Source: Opeltia flavorubescens (lineage: Eukaryota; Ascomycota; Lecanoromycetes; Teloschistales; Teloschistaceae). From it: a stretch of 64,000 nt of DNA. Below the pieces are notes generated by a model. It worked only from the letters and a program-made list of their open reading frames with translations, was not told where the DNA came from and ran no database searches. The stretch lies in NCBI GenBank assembly GCA_000442125.1, contig KE546977.1, positions 1 through 64,000 on the forward strand. The letters run 5' to 3'. Positions 1-9,917 of the stretch are shown one piece after another. Numbering within the stretch: position 1 is the first letter of the stretch; each line of letters starts with the position of its first letter. The position numbers and the translations under genes were made by a program.

Positions 1-56
1 AACCCTAACCCTAACCCTAACCCTAACCCTAACCCTAACCCTAACCCTAACCCTAA
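1..56. repeat. Telomeric repeat array (CCCTAA)n
   Basis: Nine perfect CCCTAA units after a leading AA, ending abruptly at position 56. This is the C-rich strand of the TTAGGG telomere repeat used by most filamentous ascomycetes. It shows that the left edge is a true chromosome end. No degenerate repeats follow. Confidence 0.98.
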
Positions 57-463
57 GAACCACCGATCCGCCCGACCGAGTCGGATTCGCCCCGATTCGT
101 ACAGGACCTAATAGTTTCCGATCGAGATCTACATTAATATCAAGTTGTCTCAAGCAGAGATTTTGTAGAGTTTTACAGTAATTTTTTGAATTAAGATATA
201 ATATAATATCTAAAGCCAACGCATATGATACCTTCCTAATTGCAGAATTTATTATACTTGGTAGTGTTGATTTCGGTACATATATAACACAATTATCCAT
301 TTATAATTCTGCACATATCAGTAAATAGGCCAGTCTCTGACCGAGGCATTACTCATTTTCGCGTCGTATCCAGTTTTACCGTTGAGAAAATAGATGACTC
401 CAAGAAGCTCTTCGAGCCATTATCGAAGCAGAATTCCTGCGATGAAATACGCCCAACTGAAGC
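57..463. other. Telomere-proximal non-coding stretch
   Basis: About 400 bases between the telomere array and the first stop codon. The part from about 120 to 330 is AT-rich. I see no gene, no tandem repeat and no telomere-linked helicase sequence. Confidence 0.6.
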
Positions 464-1280
464 CTAGGGTATCGTCAATAGATACATTCTCGCGCCTGGA
501 GCTCTGTATACTCGTACACGAGCCCTTAATAGATTCATACTCGGCGGCAGCGGACTCATGGTAAGGCCATACGCACTACTTCTACCTTGTGTCCTTTTGA
601 GCAAGGTTTCCGACTGATTCTGTCGCATCCACGCAGTGAGATTGAATCCAGCGGCTGATGCATATCGCTGTGTACCGAATAGATTCGTCAAGAGAGCGAA
701 AGCCGCAGATGGGACTTCATTGATTGGAACATCCAATGTTACAGTCTGTGGTAGCTGCTGCTGTTGGGAGTTGGGTATCAACATTGAGGCTTGAGGAATG
801 ACGCAATGGGCCTCCGAATTGATTTCGACGCAAAGCTCATTGTTTTCGCACGATTGTGGAAAACCATGAAATGTCGTTGGATTTTCCGGATCATAACACA
901 AGACTGTCACGCTTCGGAGGCTGGTATCTCGACGACAGCGTGACTTTCTGTAGATCCATCCTCGCAGCTCACTACCGGTGCATTCATCCATGAGACGATT
1001 GAGGCTCGGTCTGCTTAGTGTCGGCGGTTGAACATTGGCGGTGAGGGGAAGGATCTGGAAGTTAGATTCGAGTCTAGCTGATGGTGCAGGATTGATAGTT
1101 TGAGCCGCAGCTCCTGAAAGACCTTCATTGCTATGGTATCAATATGGATTTAATAAACGACAGAGTACAATACAAACCATCGATGGGACCAGTCACAGAA
1201 ACAGCAAGGTACGTGGATAACAAGATCCTCGGCGACAGATGAAAATTGATCACCCAGCCCAAAATCTTGTTCAGTAACAT
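464..1280 (-). CDS. Secreted six-cysteine protein, paralogue A (candidate effector)
   Basis: I recognise no named family. The two-exon model is 1280-1178 and 1113-464, with a 64 bp intron (GTTTGT...TTTCAG). The exons sum to 753 nt and close in frame as 250 residues. The start at 1280 gives an N-terminus with a hydrophobic stretch (ILLSTYLAVSVTG, about residues 20-32), read as a signal peptide or anchor. The core holds six cysteines in the order LMDEC, SRC, VTVLC, QSC, ELC, AHCV. The same pattern recurs in the gene at 9075-9917 (LMNAC, SVC, VQIVC, QEC, GIC, AYCV), and the C-termini also match (RARVRVY / LRATVVL), so the two are paralogues. The gene's 3' end faces the telomere 408 bp away. A secreted effector-like role is inference; function is unknown. 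Confidence 0.72.
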
Positions 1281-3226
1281 TGCCTAACGAGGAAGAGAGG
1301 GATATTTGTATAGAGAATTAACAACGAATTGGAACGACAAATGGTTTGGAATATCAATAAGCAGTGTAGCTCGGATCAAAGGGTGGCGAGATCCCCTTTC
1401 AACGCGGATTCTTAAATGTGCGCTGCGGGTAATTGGTGGAGATAAACTTCAAGGTTAGACGATAGTAGATCCGAGCACGGGCCGATTTGAAACCATACAT
1501 ATCCTGAAACAATTTATGCAGGTTGCGGAAGACGCCTTGCTGTCAAGAAAAGAAGACAAAGAGGTTTAGTGGCTGTCCTTCCCCTCAAAATCGTTTCAAT
1601 CACTCTTCGTCATTGAAACCACAATGTTTCCAAATCATCAATCGTGGAAAATGAGTTATATAGAAGACAGAGATATTCGGTAGCCCTGAACATCGCAAAA
1701 ATTTACAAGGATGCAACTATCAAGGGTAGAGGTAGAAGAGGGCATTTTCTATTGCCGCGGCTTCAGACATGATGCGTGCTTGAACATAGGCAGTCCCCAC
1801 ACAGCCTTACCTTGCCCAGGCAATGAGACAATGGAAGTGTGACCCTGGAATAGGTGCACACTATCTCGTCTCCTACTATCGTTTCGAATTATCCGTTGAC
1901 TATACCACAACTTCGCTGATCCTCTCCTTACTTACATGAAAAACCTTCCCGTCTACTCGGAATCGAATAATGAAAGTCATAGCATCTTGTATTAGATATA
2001 CACCGGTCCGCCTGGGAATCGCGAAATCGCATCGAATACTGGACTCGCGATTATCATCGCAAAGGGCGAGGCGATACCGTGGAACAAAAGTATATGAGCT
2101 GTTACTAGTAAATGACTGCCAGGACGTGGTCATAAGTCAAAACGTGCAGATCTCTATGTACAACTGAATGAACTTAGCCTTTCAGATTAGCAGACCAAGC
2201 GCGACCCACTTTGATATAACTGCATCACGAGACCCCAAGATGGTCGACCTCGACAAGTCCGAAAGTCGACCCTTTTACACCCTCTTGCTACTAATGAAAG
2301 CTTCACAGTCGTGTCGATGTAGCTGTCATCACCTTGTATCCGCTTTGCAATGCTTGTCGAGATTTTCTTTCAAGCAGGCTAAGTCTTACCCGATGAAATG
2401 AAATGCGCGCAAGGAGATAAAGACGGATACAAAAAATCGGAACCAGAGCTGACAAAGTCGGGATGTAAGCGAATATAAGCTCTTGAATTAGGAGAGCAAC
2501 AACGAGGCGTAAAAGCGAATGTTTCCGTGAATAGGGACAGGAACAGTGTCTACCTGTGTTCTTGTAGATGATCAGACCAGTCGTAGAGCCACCGACATTG
2601 ATAAAGTATGGAGCATTGACAGCTTGAGAAACTTTCAAAATCATTATCTGAATATACTGATACGATTGAAAGTGGGTTTAAAAGCGATCTGGCCGTCCGT
2701 ATATATTGGTATCCTAATTTTCTATAGCGTGACTTTTCTGTTCACCGGGGGTCAAGACATGCACCATAGACTCTAAAGAGCACACTTATCATATCTTGTT
2801 AGCATAGGCACGAAAGGAGCAGAAGCGATTGTACCCTCATGGCCCTTGCAATTGATGGTGAGATAACTCATCTTGCGTTGAAGATTGTACAGGAGATCTG
2901 AGAGAAGTACGGCTCCCCTATGCCAAATACGATTGTCTCGTGCAGTACATTTTTCGGGACTCGAGACTTGATTTTACTATATACTCTGTGAGATATCTGC
3001 ACTTCGGGAAAGCAAATATAGTGACTTCGACTCGTAGCCACTATGTTATTCCTTTTATTAATATAAACGGCACATCAACCATTAAAATTACAAGTAATTC
3101 AGGCGTGATCTCTTCACCAGGAAAATGGGTGACCAGCACTTCCCATCCTATCTCATCAGGAAGTAGGATACGACATCTAGACTTCAAGCCGCCAATGTGC
3201 CGACTCTCCACAGTCGTAAAATTCAC
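1281..3226. other. Gene-poor stretch with unresolved ORF fragments
   Basis: Contains only short open frames. A minus-strand frame at 2303-2644 includes a hydrophobic stretch (LLRLVVALLIQELIFAYI) and another lies at 1900-2133. Neither joins into a recognisable protein, and neither resembles the flanking genes. They may be chance frames or decayed sequence. Confidence 0.4.
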
Positions 3227-4593
3227 TCAGAATCCCTCATGACCTCCTCTTGCCTGTGCCGCAGAGGTCTCTCCAACCCATCCTGAGACGGTGAAGTCAA
3301 TCGTCTTCGTGATACCACCGGTCTCAACATCCGTATTCAGAAGATCTGTGTCACCCTCTTTTCGCTTGTGGGGCCCGGATCTCGGTAGACCGCGTAGCTC
3401 AATGGAGTCATCTTGGTGGGAATGGTAGCCTTTGGAGCTCCGTTGCTTGTAGGTATGGTATACGGCGACCGTCCTTTGGAAAAGAGGTCGCAGGGTGGGG
3501 AGGGAGCCGGCGATGATGATGACGTACATTTCGGTGCTATAGGCAGCAATTTCGAAACTATCAGCGGTGTTTTTACCAGGGGTTGGAGATGTTTGAAAGA
3601 TTACTCACGTGTACCATATCATTAGAGATGTTGCATCGTCTAATGTGGGCTTTGTCAGTGTTCAAAGCACATGTTTATCGGATTGCCAAGAGAGGATTGC
3701 TCATACTCACAAGTGAAGTCTGCTCGAGATCGTAGTTGCTGTAGATAGTAGGTTTTGACCGCACCTGCACCTGCTGAGCTGGAATGCATTAGTGTTCGAA
3801 CGTATGCTAGGTTGAAAATTGATCATACAATGTTCCTAAAGCCATGATACTAGCCAGCTGATATTTTCGCTTTCGGGGCATCTGCAGGGGCCAGATGATG
3901 AGAATGGGAAACAGGGCGTAGAGTAGATCGGTGGCAGCACCGTATGCTGTCATGGTTCAGTTAAGAGCTCTTGCATTTGTATCTAAACCTACAGCCTTGG
4001 AAGATAGCAAAGCTGCCTTGCATTTTTGGGTCTTGACATTTGCCCGGGAGATCTGGATCCCATAGAAGAGCCGTTGGTTTGCATTGGGCGTAGGTCCATA
4101 TGATGAGAGGGATATTGATGAGCAGCAATGTGACATTGATAGTATGGAGGAAGTAGAAATGCCATTTGGTGACAGATAGGCGGAGGATGAAGAAAGCGAC
4201 CGATATTTTGCCAATGGTCAAGGCAGGGATCACGAATGCTTGGCAAAGCCAATCCAATTTGGTGGCAAAAATTGCGTCGTCATGGCTCAGGTCGGAAACA
4301 TGGCGGCCTATGCCATAATGCATTCCCGCTAGGTCCATCGAGGTGCCAATCACGCCGCAGGTCTGATGCTGATAAGTCAGACTAGCCTAGACCAAATCAA
4401 TGTGGCAAGGATACAGCCTTGGAGTCTGCAGGTTGAAAACACTTACGAATGTGGCAAGCATAATCCAATCGTCCCAGCCCGGACTGCGCGTAAGCTTTAT
4501 CCTGGTGAAAAGTCTGAGAGACATGACGATTGTTGCAACAGACAACTCTGTACAGAGTACAGCTCGAAGCATTGGGGCTCTATTTGGGCCCAT
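3227..4593 (-). CDS. Rhodopsin-domain integral membrane protein (PTH11/SAT4-like)
   Basis: Fungal 7-TM protein of the large 'rhodopsin domain' family, often described as PTH11-like. It is probably a plasma-membrane receptor-like protein of unknown ligand. Six exons join in frame (4593-4447, 4362-3993, 3946-3829, 3778-3711, 3639-3609, 3536-3227), giving 1044 nt and 347 residues. Family signatures are RSPGWDDWIMLATF early, then GMHYGIGRHVSDL, WLCQAFVIPALTIGKISVAF, GAATDLLYALFPILIIWPLQ, VKTYYL, and YVIIIAGSLPTLRPLF before a hydrophilic tail. Start choice: the open frame extends upstream only through non-ATG codons, so the ATG at 4593 is preferred, which leaves a short N-terminus before the first helix. 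It lies in the same strand sense as its telomeric neighbour and about 850 bp from the divergent methyltransferase. No damage is visible. Confidence 0.88.
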
Positions 4594-5441
4594 ATCTGGG
4601 TAGAAGCTGCCCGAGAAGAACACGGGTGAATGGTAGGCTTTGAAATCTCTTTTTAGGAGAGAGCATCGATGACTGCTGCCTCCAATTGTTGCTCTTGGTG
4701 TCCCAAAGCATTTTTACACGGGCTTTAATCACTCAAATATGCTATCTTACAAGAGCCGCTTAGACCGTTCGTTCCCGAGGATGGGTTTTCTTGTTGCAAG
4801 AGCCGGGTACGTACAGTAAAGGAGGCGGCGTTTTCGAACGTTGGAGAGAGATGAACAGAGTATCACAGCAAGACAGATGTACATTGTCGTGAATAATTGG
4901 ATTGTGAAGATACACTTGCCAATCATTCATCCGATTTGCTCATCGAGTGGTAAGCCGTTGCAAGGAGCTGAGCCGCATCATGTGTTGAAAATAATGCGGT
5001 CGTCTGCAAGGGACCCGTCTGACCGGATGGTGATGCACTCACTCCCACAAGAATGTGACGATACTCTCCATCAATGGACATATGATTGGGGCTTCGGATG
5101 AAATAAGTTGCACGACATAAGCCATCGGGTCTGTGAAGCTTAACTTGGCGATGCCTGCCATTACGGGAATTGGTTGCGACCTTATCAAGAACTCACATGG
5201 TGAAGTGCATCTAAGACTTTACGTCGTCACACCGGCACAATGGGAGTCATGTGGATTTGAGACATCGGTAGGCGTAAATGTTGTGATACCACACATCATG
5301 CTGTAAACTTCCCATATCATCGCACTCGGTATTGACACCGCTTGTGAGTAGCAATAAAAATCGCCGACGGGAGCGTAATATTATTACATGGTCTGAACCT
5401 CACAATCTTCTTCTTAGCTTTGCCTAAATTCTTCCCCAACT
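4594..5441. promoter_or_regulatory. Divergent intergenic region
   Basis: About 850 bases separate the minus-strand rhodopsin-domain gene from the plus-strand O-methyltransferase, so both promoters must lie here. I see no convincing shared binding-site array. A small plus-strand frame at 4841-5101 has no recognisable content. Confidence 0.4.
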
Positions 5442-6799
5442 ATGGCTTCAATGACTAGAGACTCATTGCTTGATTCCATCAAAGCTTTGCTGGCATCCGC
5501 CGAGCAATTGCCAGAAGACATTTTCGCTGATCGACAGCGTCGAAATTCTATCCAGCAGCAACTCACCCGGCTCCGGGATGACGTCACCACCCCGTCTGAG
5601 CGTCTTATGGGGGAAATTTGTTTTCAGGTTTAATCTCTTCCCTCACACTTGCTGTGTGGAGCACTGATCACATGGTGTAGCCACATCAAAGCACCGCAGT
5701 GAAGATTGCACTCGAAGCAAAATGGTTCGAAGCACTTGCAGATGGACAGCCTCGAACGGCTGAGGAGATTGCGGCATGCACAGATACCGATCCAAAATTG
5801 ATCGTCCGCATTATGATGGTTTTGACCGCCACCAACATCGTCAACGAGAAAGGTCCACGCACCTACTCCGCCACTCCTCTGAGCCAGCTTCTTCTCGATC
5901 CCGCCTGGGCAAATGGCTTACGTCATTTGTAACTCCCCGAAACCCTGTAAACGAGACTAATGCTAAGTGCCCCACAGCCATGATCATTGCGGCCCCAGCC
6001 TCATCAATCTACCTACGTACCTGAAACGCAACAGCTTCAGAGATCCCCAAGATGTGAAGACTGGGCCCTTTGCCGATGCCTGGGGTGGCAAAAACACCTG
6101 GGCCTTGTATGAAGCCGAACCTTGGCGAGGAAAGATTTTCAACTCCTTCATGACGAGATGGAAGGATGGCATCGTGGCTTGGCATGAAATATATCCGGCG
6201 AAAACTAAGCTATCTGATCAAATAGAAAAGACTGAAGGTGCAGTATTGCTTGTTGATGTTGGCGGAGGCAGTGGTCATGTTACAAAAGACTTTGCGCGTG
6301 TTTCTGGACATCGCACTGGACGTTTGATTGTACAGGACCTACCTGCTGCCGTTGGAGACGCGGAATCGCTGGAGAAGCAAGGCATTGAGGCCATGGCATA
6401 TGACTTCTTCACCACCCAACCTGTCAAAGGTATTCACTTACTCTTTGTCTCACCTCATCTGAAGGCGCTCACTATTACCTAGGAGCGAAGGCTTATTACC
6501 TTCAAGGTATTCTCCATGACTGGCCAGATCATTCATGTCGCGAAATTCTGAGCAATACTGCGGCGGCAATGCGCAAAGGATATTCGAAGCTTCTCATTAA
6601 CGAGATGGTTCTACCAGACACCGGTGTCAACCGAAAAGGCGCCTTCCTTGACCTGAGTATGATGGCCCTAGAGACAGGCGCAGAGAGGACTTCCCAACAA
6701 TGGGACGAGTTGCTGGCCTCTGCTGGACTTCGAATAGAAAAGATTTGGTCTACTGGTTCAGGCCCTGAAAGCGTCATAGAGGCTGAGATTGCCAACTGA
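5442..6799 (+). CDS. SAM-dependent O-methyltransferase (plant/fungal type 2)
   Basis: Transfers a methyl group from S-adenosylmethionine to a hydroxyl, usually on a polyketide or aromatic secondary metabolite. Four exons (5442-5627, 5681-5928, 5978-6429, 6483-6799) total 1203 nt and 400 residues, the usual length for the fungal sterigmatocystin/aflatoxin-type O-methyltransferases. An N-terminal winged-helix dimerisation region (about residues 50-120, EAKWFEAL, TAEEIAACT) is followed by the SAM-binding loop LLVDVGGGSGHV. Next come the RLIVQDLP segment, the catalytic-base motif GILHDWPDH and the INEMVLPDTG motif. All key motifs are intact. The MFS transporter begins 360 bp downstream in the same direction, which suggests a small secondary-metabolism locus. 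No PKS, NRPS or terpene synthase is present in the window, so the substrate is unknown. Confidence 0.9.
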
Positions 6800-7159
6800 G
6801 ATGCCGCCGGATCTTGCGAGGGAATTTTCCCATCGCAGGCGCTGCCTTGCCAAGGATCACCTCGGTGTCTGTACGTTATGCACATTATTGCTGTAGCTAT
6901 CCGAATAGCGGTTGCACAGCAGGCGGGGAAGTGACAGACTGCGCCTGCACAAGCAACACGGTATGTATGTAATGAGTAATGATATGCTGTCTCACTTGCA
7001 CATGGCGCTTGTGCACCCACATTGCTGTTCAACCGGAGTTCATTTCACTCCGAGGAGACTTCCTCTTCGAACGATCAAAGACATCGGCGCGAACACTCTA
7101 TCGCGGAACGTCAAGACTGTTACTTCTTGCCATTCTCCCATATTCATCGCGCATGCAAC

Positions 7160-8954
7160 ATGAACACTGATGATTACATTGAGAAAATACTCGATCCGAA
7201 GACCGAGCCTCACCATCCCAATGGCGATGCCTCTAATGCAGACGTTGACTACGAGCAGAGTGATGGCTATATCCTGGACGCAAAGCAGCTCGATCCGAAT
7301 AGACCAATCAAGCTCGCAAGAGATGGAAAGACAGTCCTCATACCCCAGCCAAGCGATGACCCAAATGATCCTCTGAACTGGAGTCAGACCAAGAAAAACA
7401 CCATCCTCGCTGTGGTTTGCGCCTGTACATTCCTTCCAGACTATGGCAGCGTGACTGGAGCGATTACGTTGATACCTCAGGCAGCGTATGCCATTACTTC
7501 CACAGAAAAGATCCAGTTTGGACTTTTCGTGATTGACCGCTGATAGGGAGTATGGCATCACCCCAGACGAAGTCAACCACTCGCAGTCCGGCAACCAATT
7601 CATGGTCGGCGCAGGGGGTGTCATTGCCGTCATTTTCTCTGCTTACTTTGGTCGCCTGCCAGTGCTTTTCTGGTTTATGGTCATAGCAACTGCAACTGCT
7701 GCTGGACAAGCTGGGTCCCATGGTTTCAATGGATTCTTCGTTCCCCGGGTGCTCAATGGCTTCTTCGCTGGAGCAGCACAGGGCGTAAGTTACCCCAGTG
7801 AGTTATGATTTAGCGATGATGTCGTGCTAATTGATGAGTCCAGAGTGGATTGATGTTCATCAAAGACATGTACTTCCTCCACGAACATGCGTAAGCTACA
7901 CCGAACCACCCTTCCTCCTCGAGCTTTTTGTTCACAGGTTCAGGCGCAAGATCAACATTTGGCAAGCTTCCGTCATTCTCTCACCCTATCTTGGTCCTCT
8001 GCTCGCGTCTTTCATGCTCACACAGCTCTCCTGGCGCTGGCCGTTCTGGATCTACACAATCGAAACTGGGCTATGCCTGCTCGCAGTCGTCATTTTCGGT
8101 GACGAGACCTACTACAACCGGCGCATCCATGAAGCGAAACAACCACCTCGGCGATCCCACTCGCTCCGTCTCGTTGGATACGAGCAATGGTCAACACGAC
8201 ATCTACGTGATGGCTTTGGCCCAGCAATGATGGGTGCAGTGAAGACAATTTCCCGGCCGGTGGTCCTGTTGGCAGATTTCTATTACATGTGCACATTTGC
8301 CTGGGTGGTTGGGATCAATGCTACACTCGCGTTGTTTTTAACTTCACTCTATGGGTTTAGTCCCAAGCAGACAGGTTCGTGGGCATGTGATCAAGTTGCC
8401 AACAGATACTAACTCATGTTCGTCGTCTGTTAGGATTCTTCTTCTTTGCACCCATCGTCGCAACAATTCTTGCGGAAGCCATCGGCCATTATCTCCACGA
8501 CATGCTTGCCCGCATCTATATCCGCCGCCACCAAGGTCGCCTTGAGCCTGAAGCCCGGTTGTCGGTCATCTACTTTGCGCTTCCTCCTCTGCTTGCCGGG
8601 CTCGTCGTGCTGGGCTTCGCTTTGGAGAGGAGGTGGCATTACATGATAACGGCGGTTGGCTGGGGAATGTACGTCTTCGGTACCATGACGGTCAGTGTAG
8701 GCATCAGTGCCTATCAGCTTGACGCTTATCCAAGGGAAAGTGGCGAGGTGGGAGCGTGGATCAACTTTTCAAGGACAGCTGGCGGCTTCATCGTAGCGTA
8801 TTTTCAGGTGAAATGGGTGACTAAGACGGGAGCGGCGACGTGTTTCGGGACGCAAGCGGCCGTGTGCGCGGCTGTGGTTCCTATCGTGGTGGTTCTGCAG
8901 GTATGGGGAAAGAGACTGAGGAGGTGGGAGAACAGAGGTACAAAAGAAAGATAA
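7160..8954 (+). CDS. Major facilitator superfamily transporter (DHA1-like)
   Basis: Membrane efflux or uptake carrier with about 12 helices. Five exons (7160-7485, 7547-7784, 7844-7890, 7938-8374, 8434-8954) total 1569 nt and 522 residues, normal for fungal drug:H+ antiporter-1-type carriers. The soluble N-terminus ends in DDPNDPLNWSQTKKN, a hallmark of this fungal subgroup. Later landmarks are FFVPRVLNGFFAGAAQ, the WQASVILSPYLGPLL helix, WRWPFWIYTI and DAYPRESGEVGAWINFSRT. An in-frame upstream ATG (7022) lies in an unconserved region, so 7160 is preferred. It lies just downstream of, and co-oriented with, the O-methyltransferase, consistent with product export or self-protection; that link is inference. 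Confidence 0.9.
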
Positions 8955-9074
8955 AGGGAGAGCAGCAAAGTTAGAAAAATTGGATATCATTTGCTTGTTC
9001 CATCTTTCACATGTGGCCTTGTGCTATCGATTGACCGTATAGAGATCTCATCCCACCGGCTAACATGCTCCTCT

Positions 9075-9917
9075 CTATCCAAAGGTGACCAGCCAGAGTC
9101 GCCCTGATCCTTGTCCAGTCAACACCACAGTAGCTCTGAGCGATGCAATTCTCAGAGGTAAAGTCTGATAGCGTAAACGGGAGCATTGATCACAAATCTT
9201 CCTCCCAACTACTATGTCTCTTCGCGAGATTCTAGGTTCATGATTGACGAAAGGCTGTCCAAAAGCTTCTAGCACCATATTTTCCGCTACTCGGTTAACC
9301 AACCTCGAATCTTCTGAAAGCACTACGGTTGCGGCCGATGGCCGTTCGTCGTACAGATCCACCCTGATTCCACCAGTAGCGGTTGATGTGTGTGACTGGG
9401 CTATTGATACAAAGTTGATGGTATTGACGCAGTAGGCCTTACGACCCGGGATGAAACGACCGGTATCAATGCAAATTCCGTTCCAGCCGCATTCCTGGTA
9501 GGAAGATTGTTGGTGACGCGGAGATACAGGCCTGTCACAAACGATTTGGACAGCCTGGAGACTGACAGAGGGTCGGCAAACGGAAGCTAGAAAGACCTTG
9601 CCCTGCATGTCAGGTCCGAGGCATGCATTCATTAGGCGAGCTTCGTCTCGAGCAACTAGAGCATTCGAGGATGGTGCCGATGATAGATGGTAATGCATTA
9701 TGTGGAATTCGGCAGCGCTATTATCCAGGGATATGTTCGACTTGCTTGATGAGTTCAACACCGATCTGGTACTGCTGTTTGTCAGTAGTTGCTCCTAGGT
9801 GCTGTATAAGATGACATGCCTGGCAGGTTGTAACATATCTGCAACCGTAGTCCTTGAAAGGAGAGACATTATTCCAATTATGACTACGATCAGCATTGCT
9901 GGATTGCCCATCGACAT
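9075..9917 (-). CDS. Secreted six-cysteine protein, paralogue B (candidate effector)
   Basis: Paralogue of the telomere-end gene at 464-1280. The two-exon model is 9917-9835 and 9774-9075 with a 60 bp intron. The intron is supported by an in-frame TAG inside it and a CTGAC branch site just before CAG; its 5' site (GTTACA) is weak, so the exon 1 end is approximate. Exons sum to 783 nt and 260 residues. The N-terminus has a clear signal peptide (MLIVVIIGIMSLLS...TTVA). The core has LMNAC, SVC, VQIVC, QECGWNGIC and AYCV, aligning cysteine for cysteine with paralogue A. An extra CDQC pair near the C-terminus has no match in A. The architecture (signal-peptide exon, short intron, long second exon) is shared. 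Function unknown; probably extracellular. Confidence 0.72.

Noticed and set aside
2303-2644. Minus-strand hydrophobic frame
   Set aside because: Could not be joined to any other exon, and I recognise no family; kept only as a note in the gene-poor stretch.
6529-7032. Long minus-strand frame (167 codons) opposite the O-methyltransferase end
   Set aside because: It is antisense to a well-supported exon and the transporter promoter and has no domain content.
7040-7633. Minus-strand frame of 197 codons opposite the MFS transporter
   Set aside because: Antisense to exons with clear transporter motifs.
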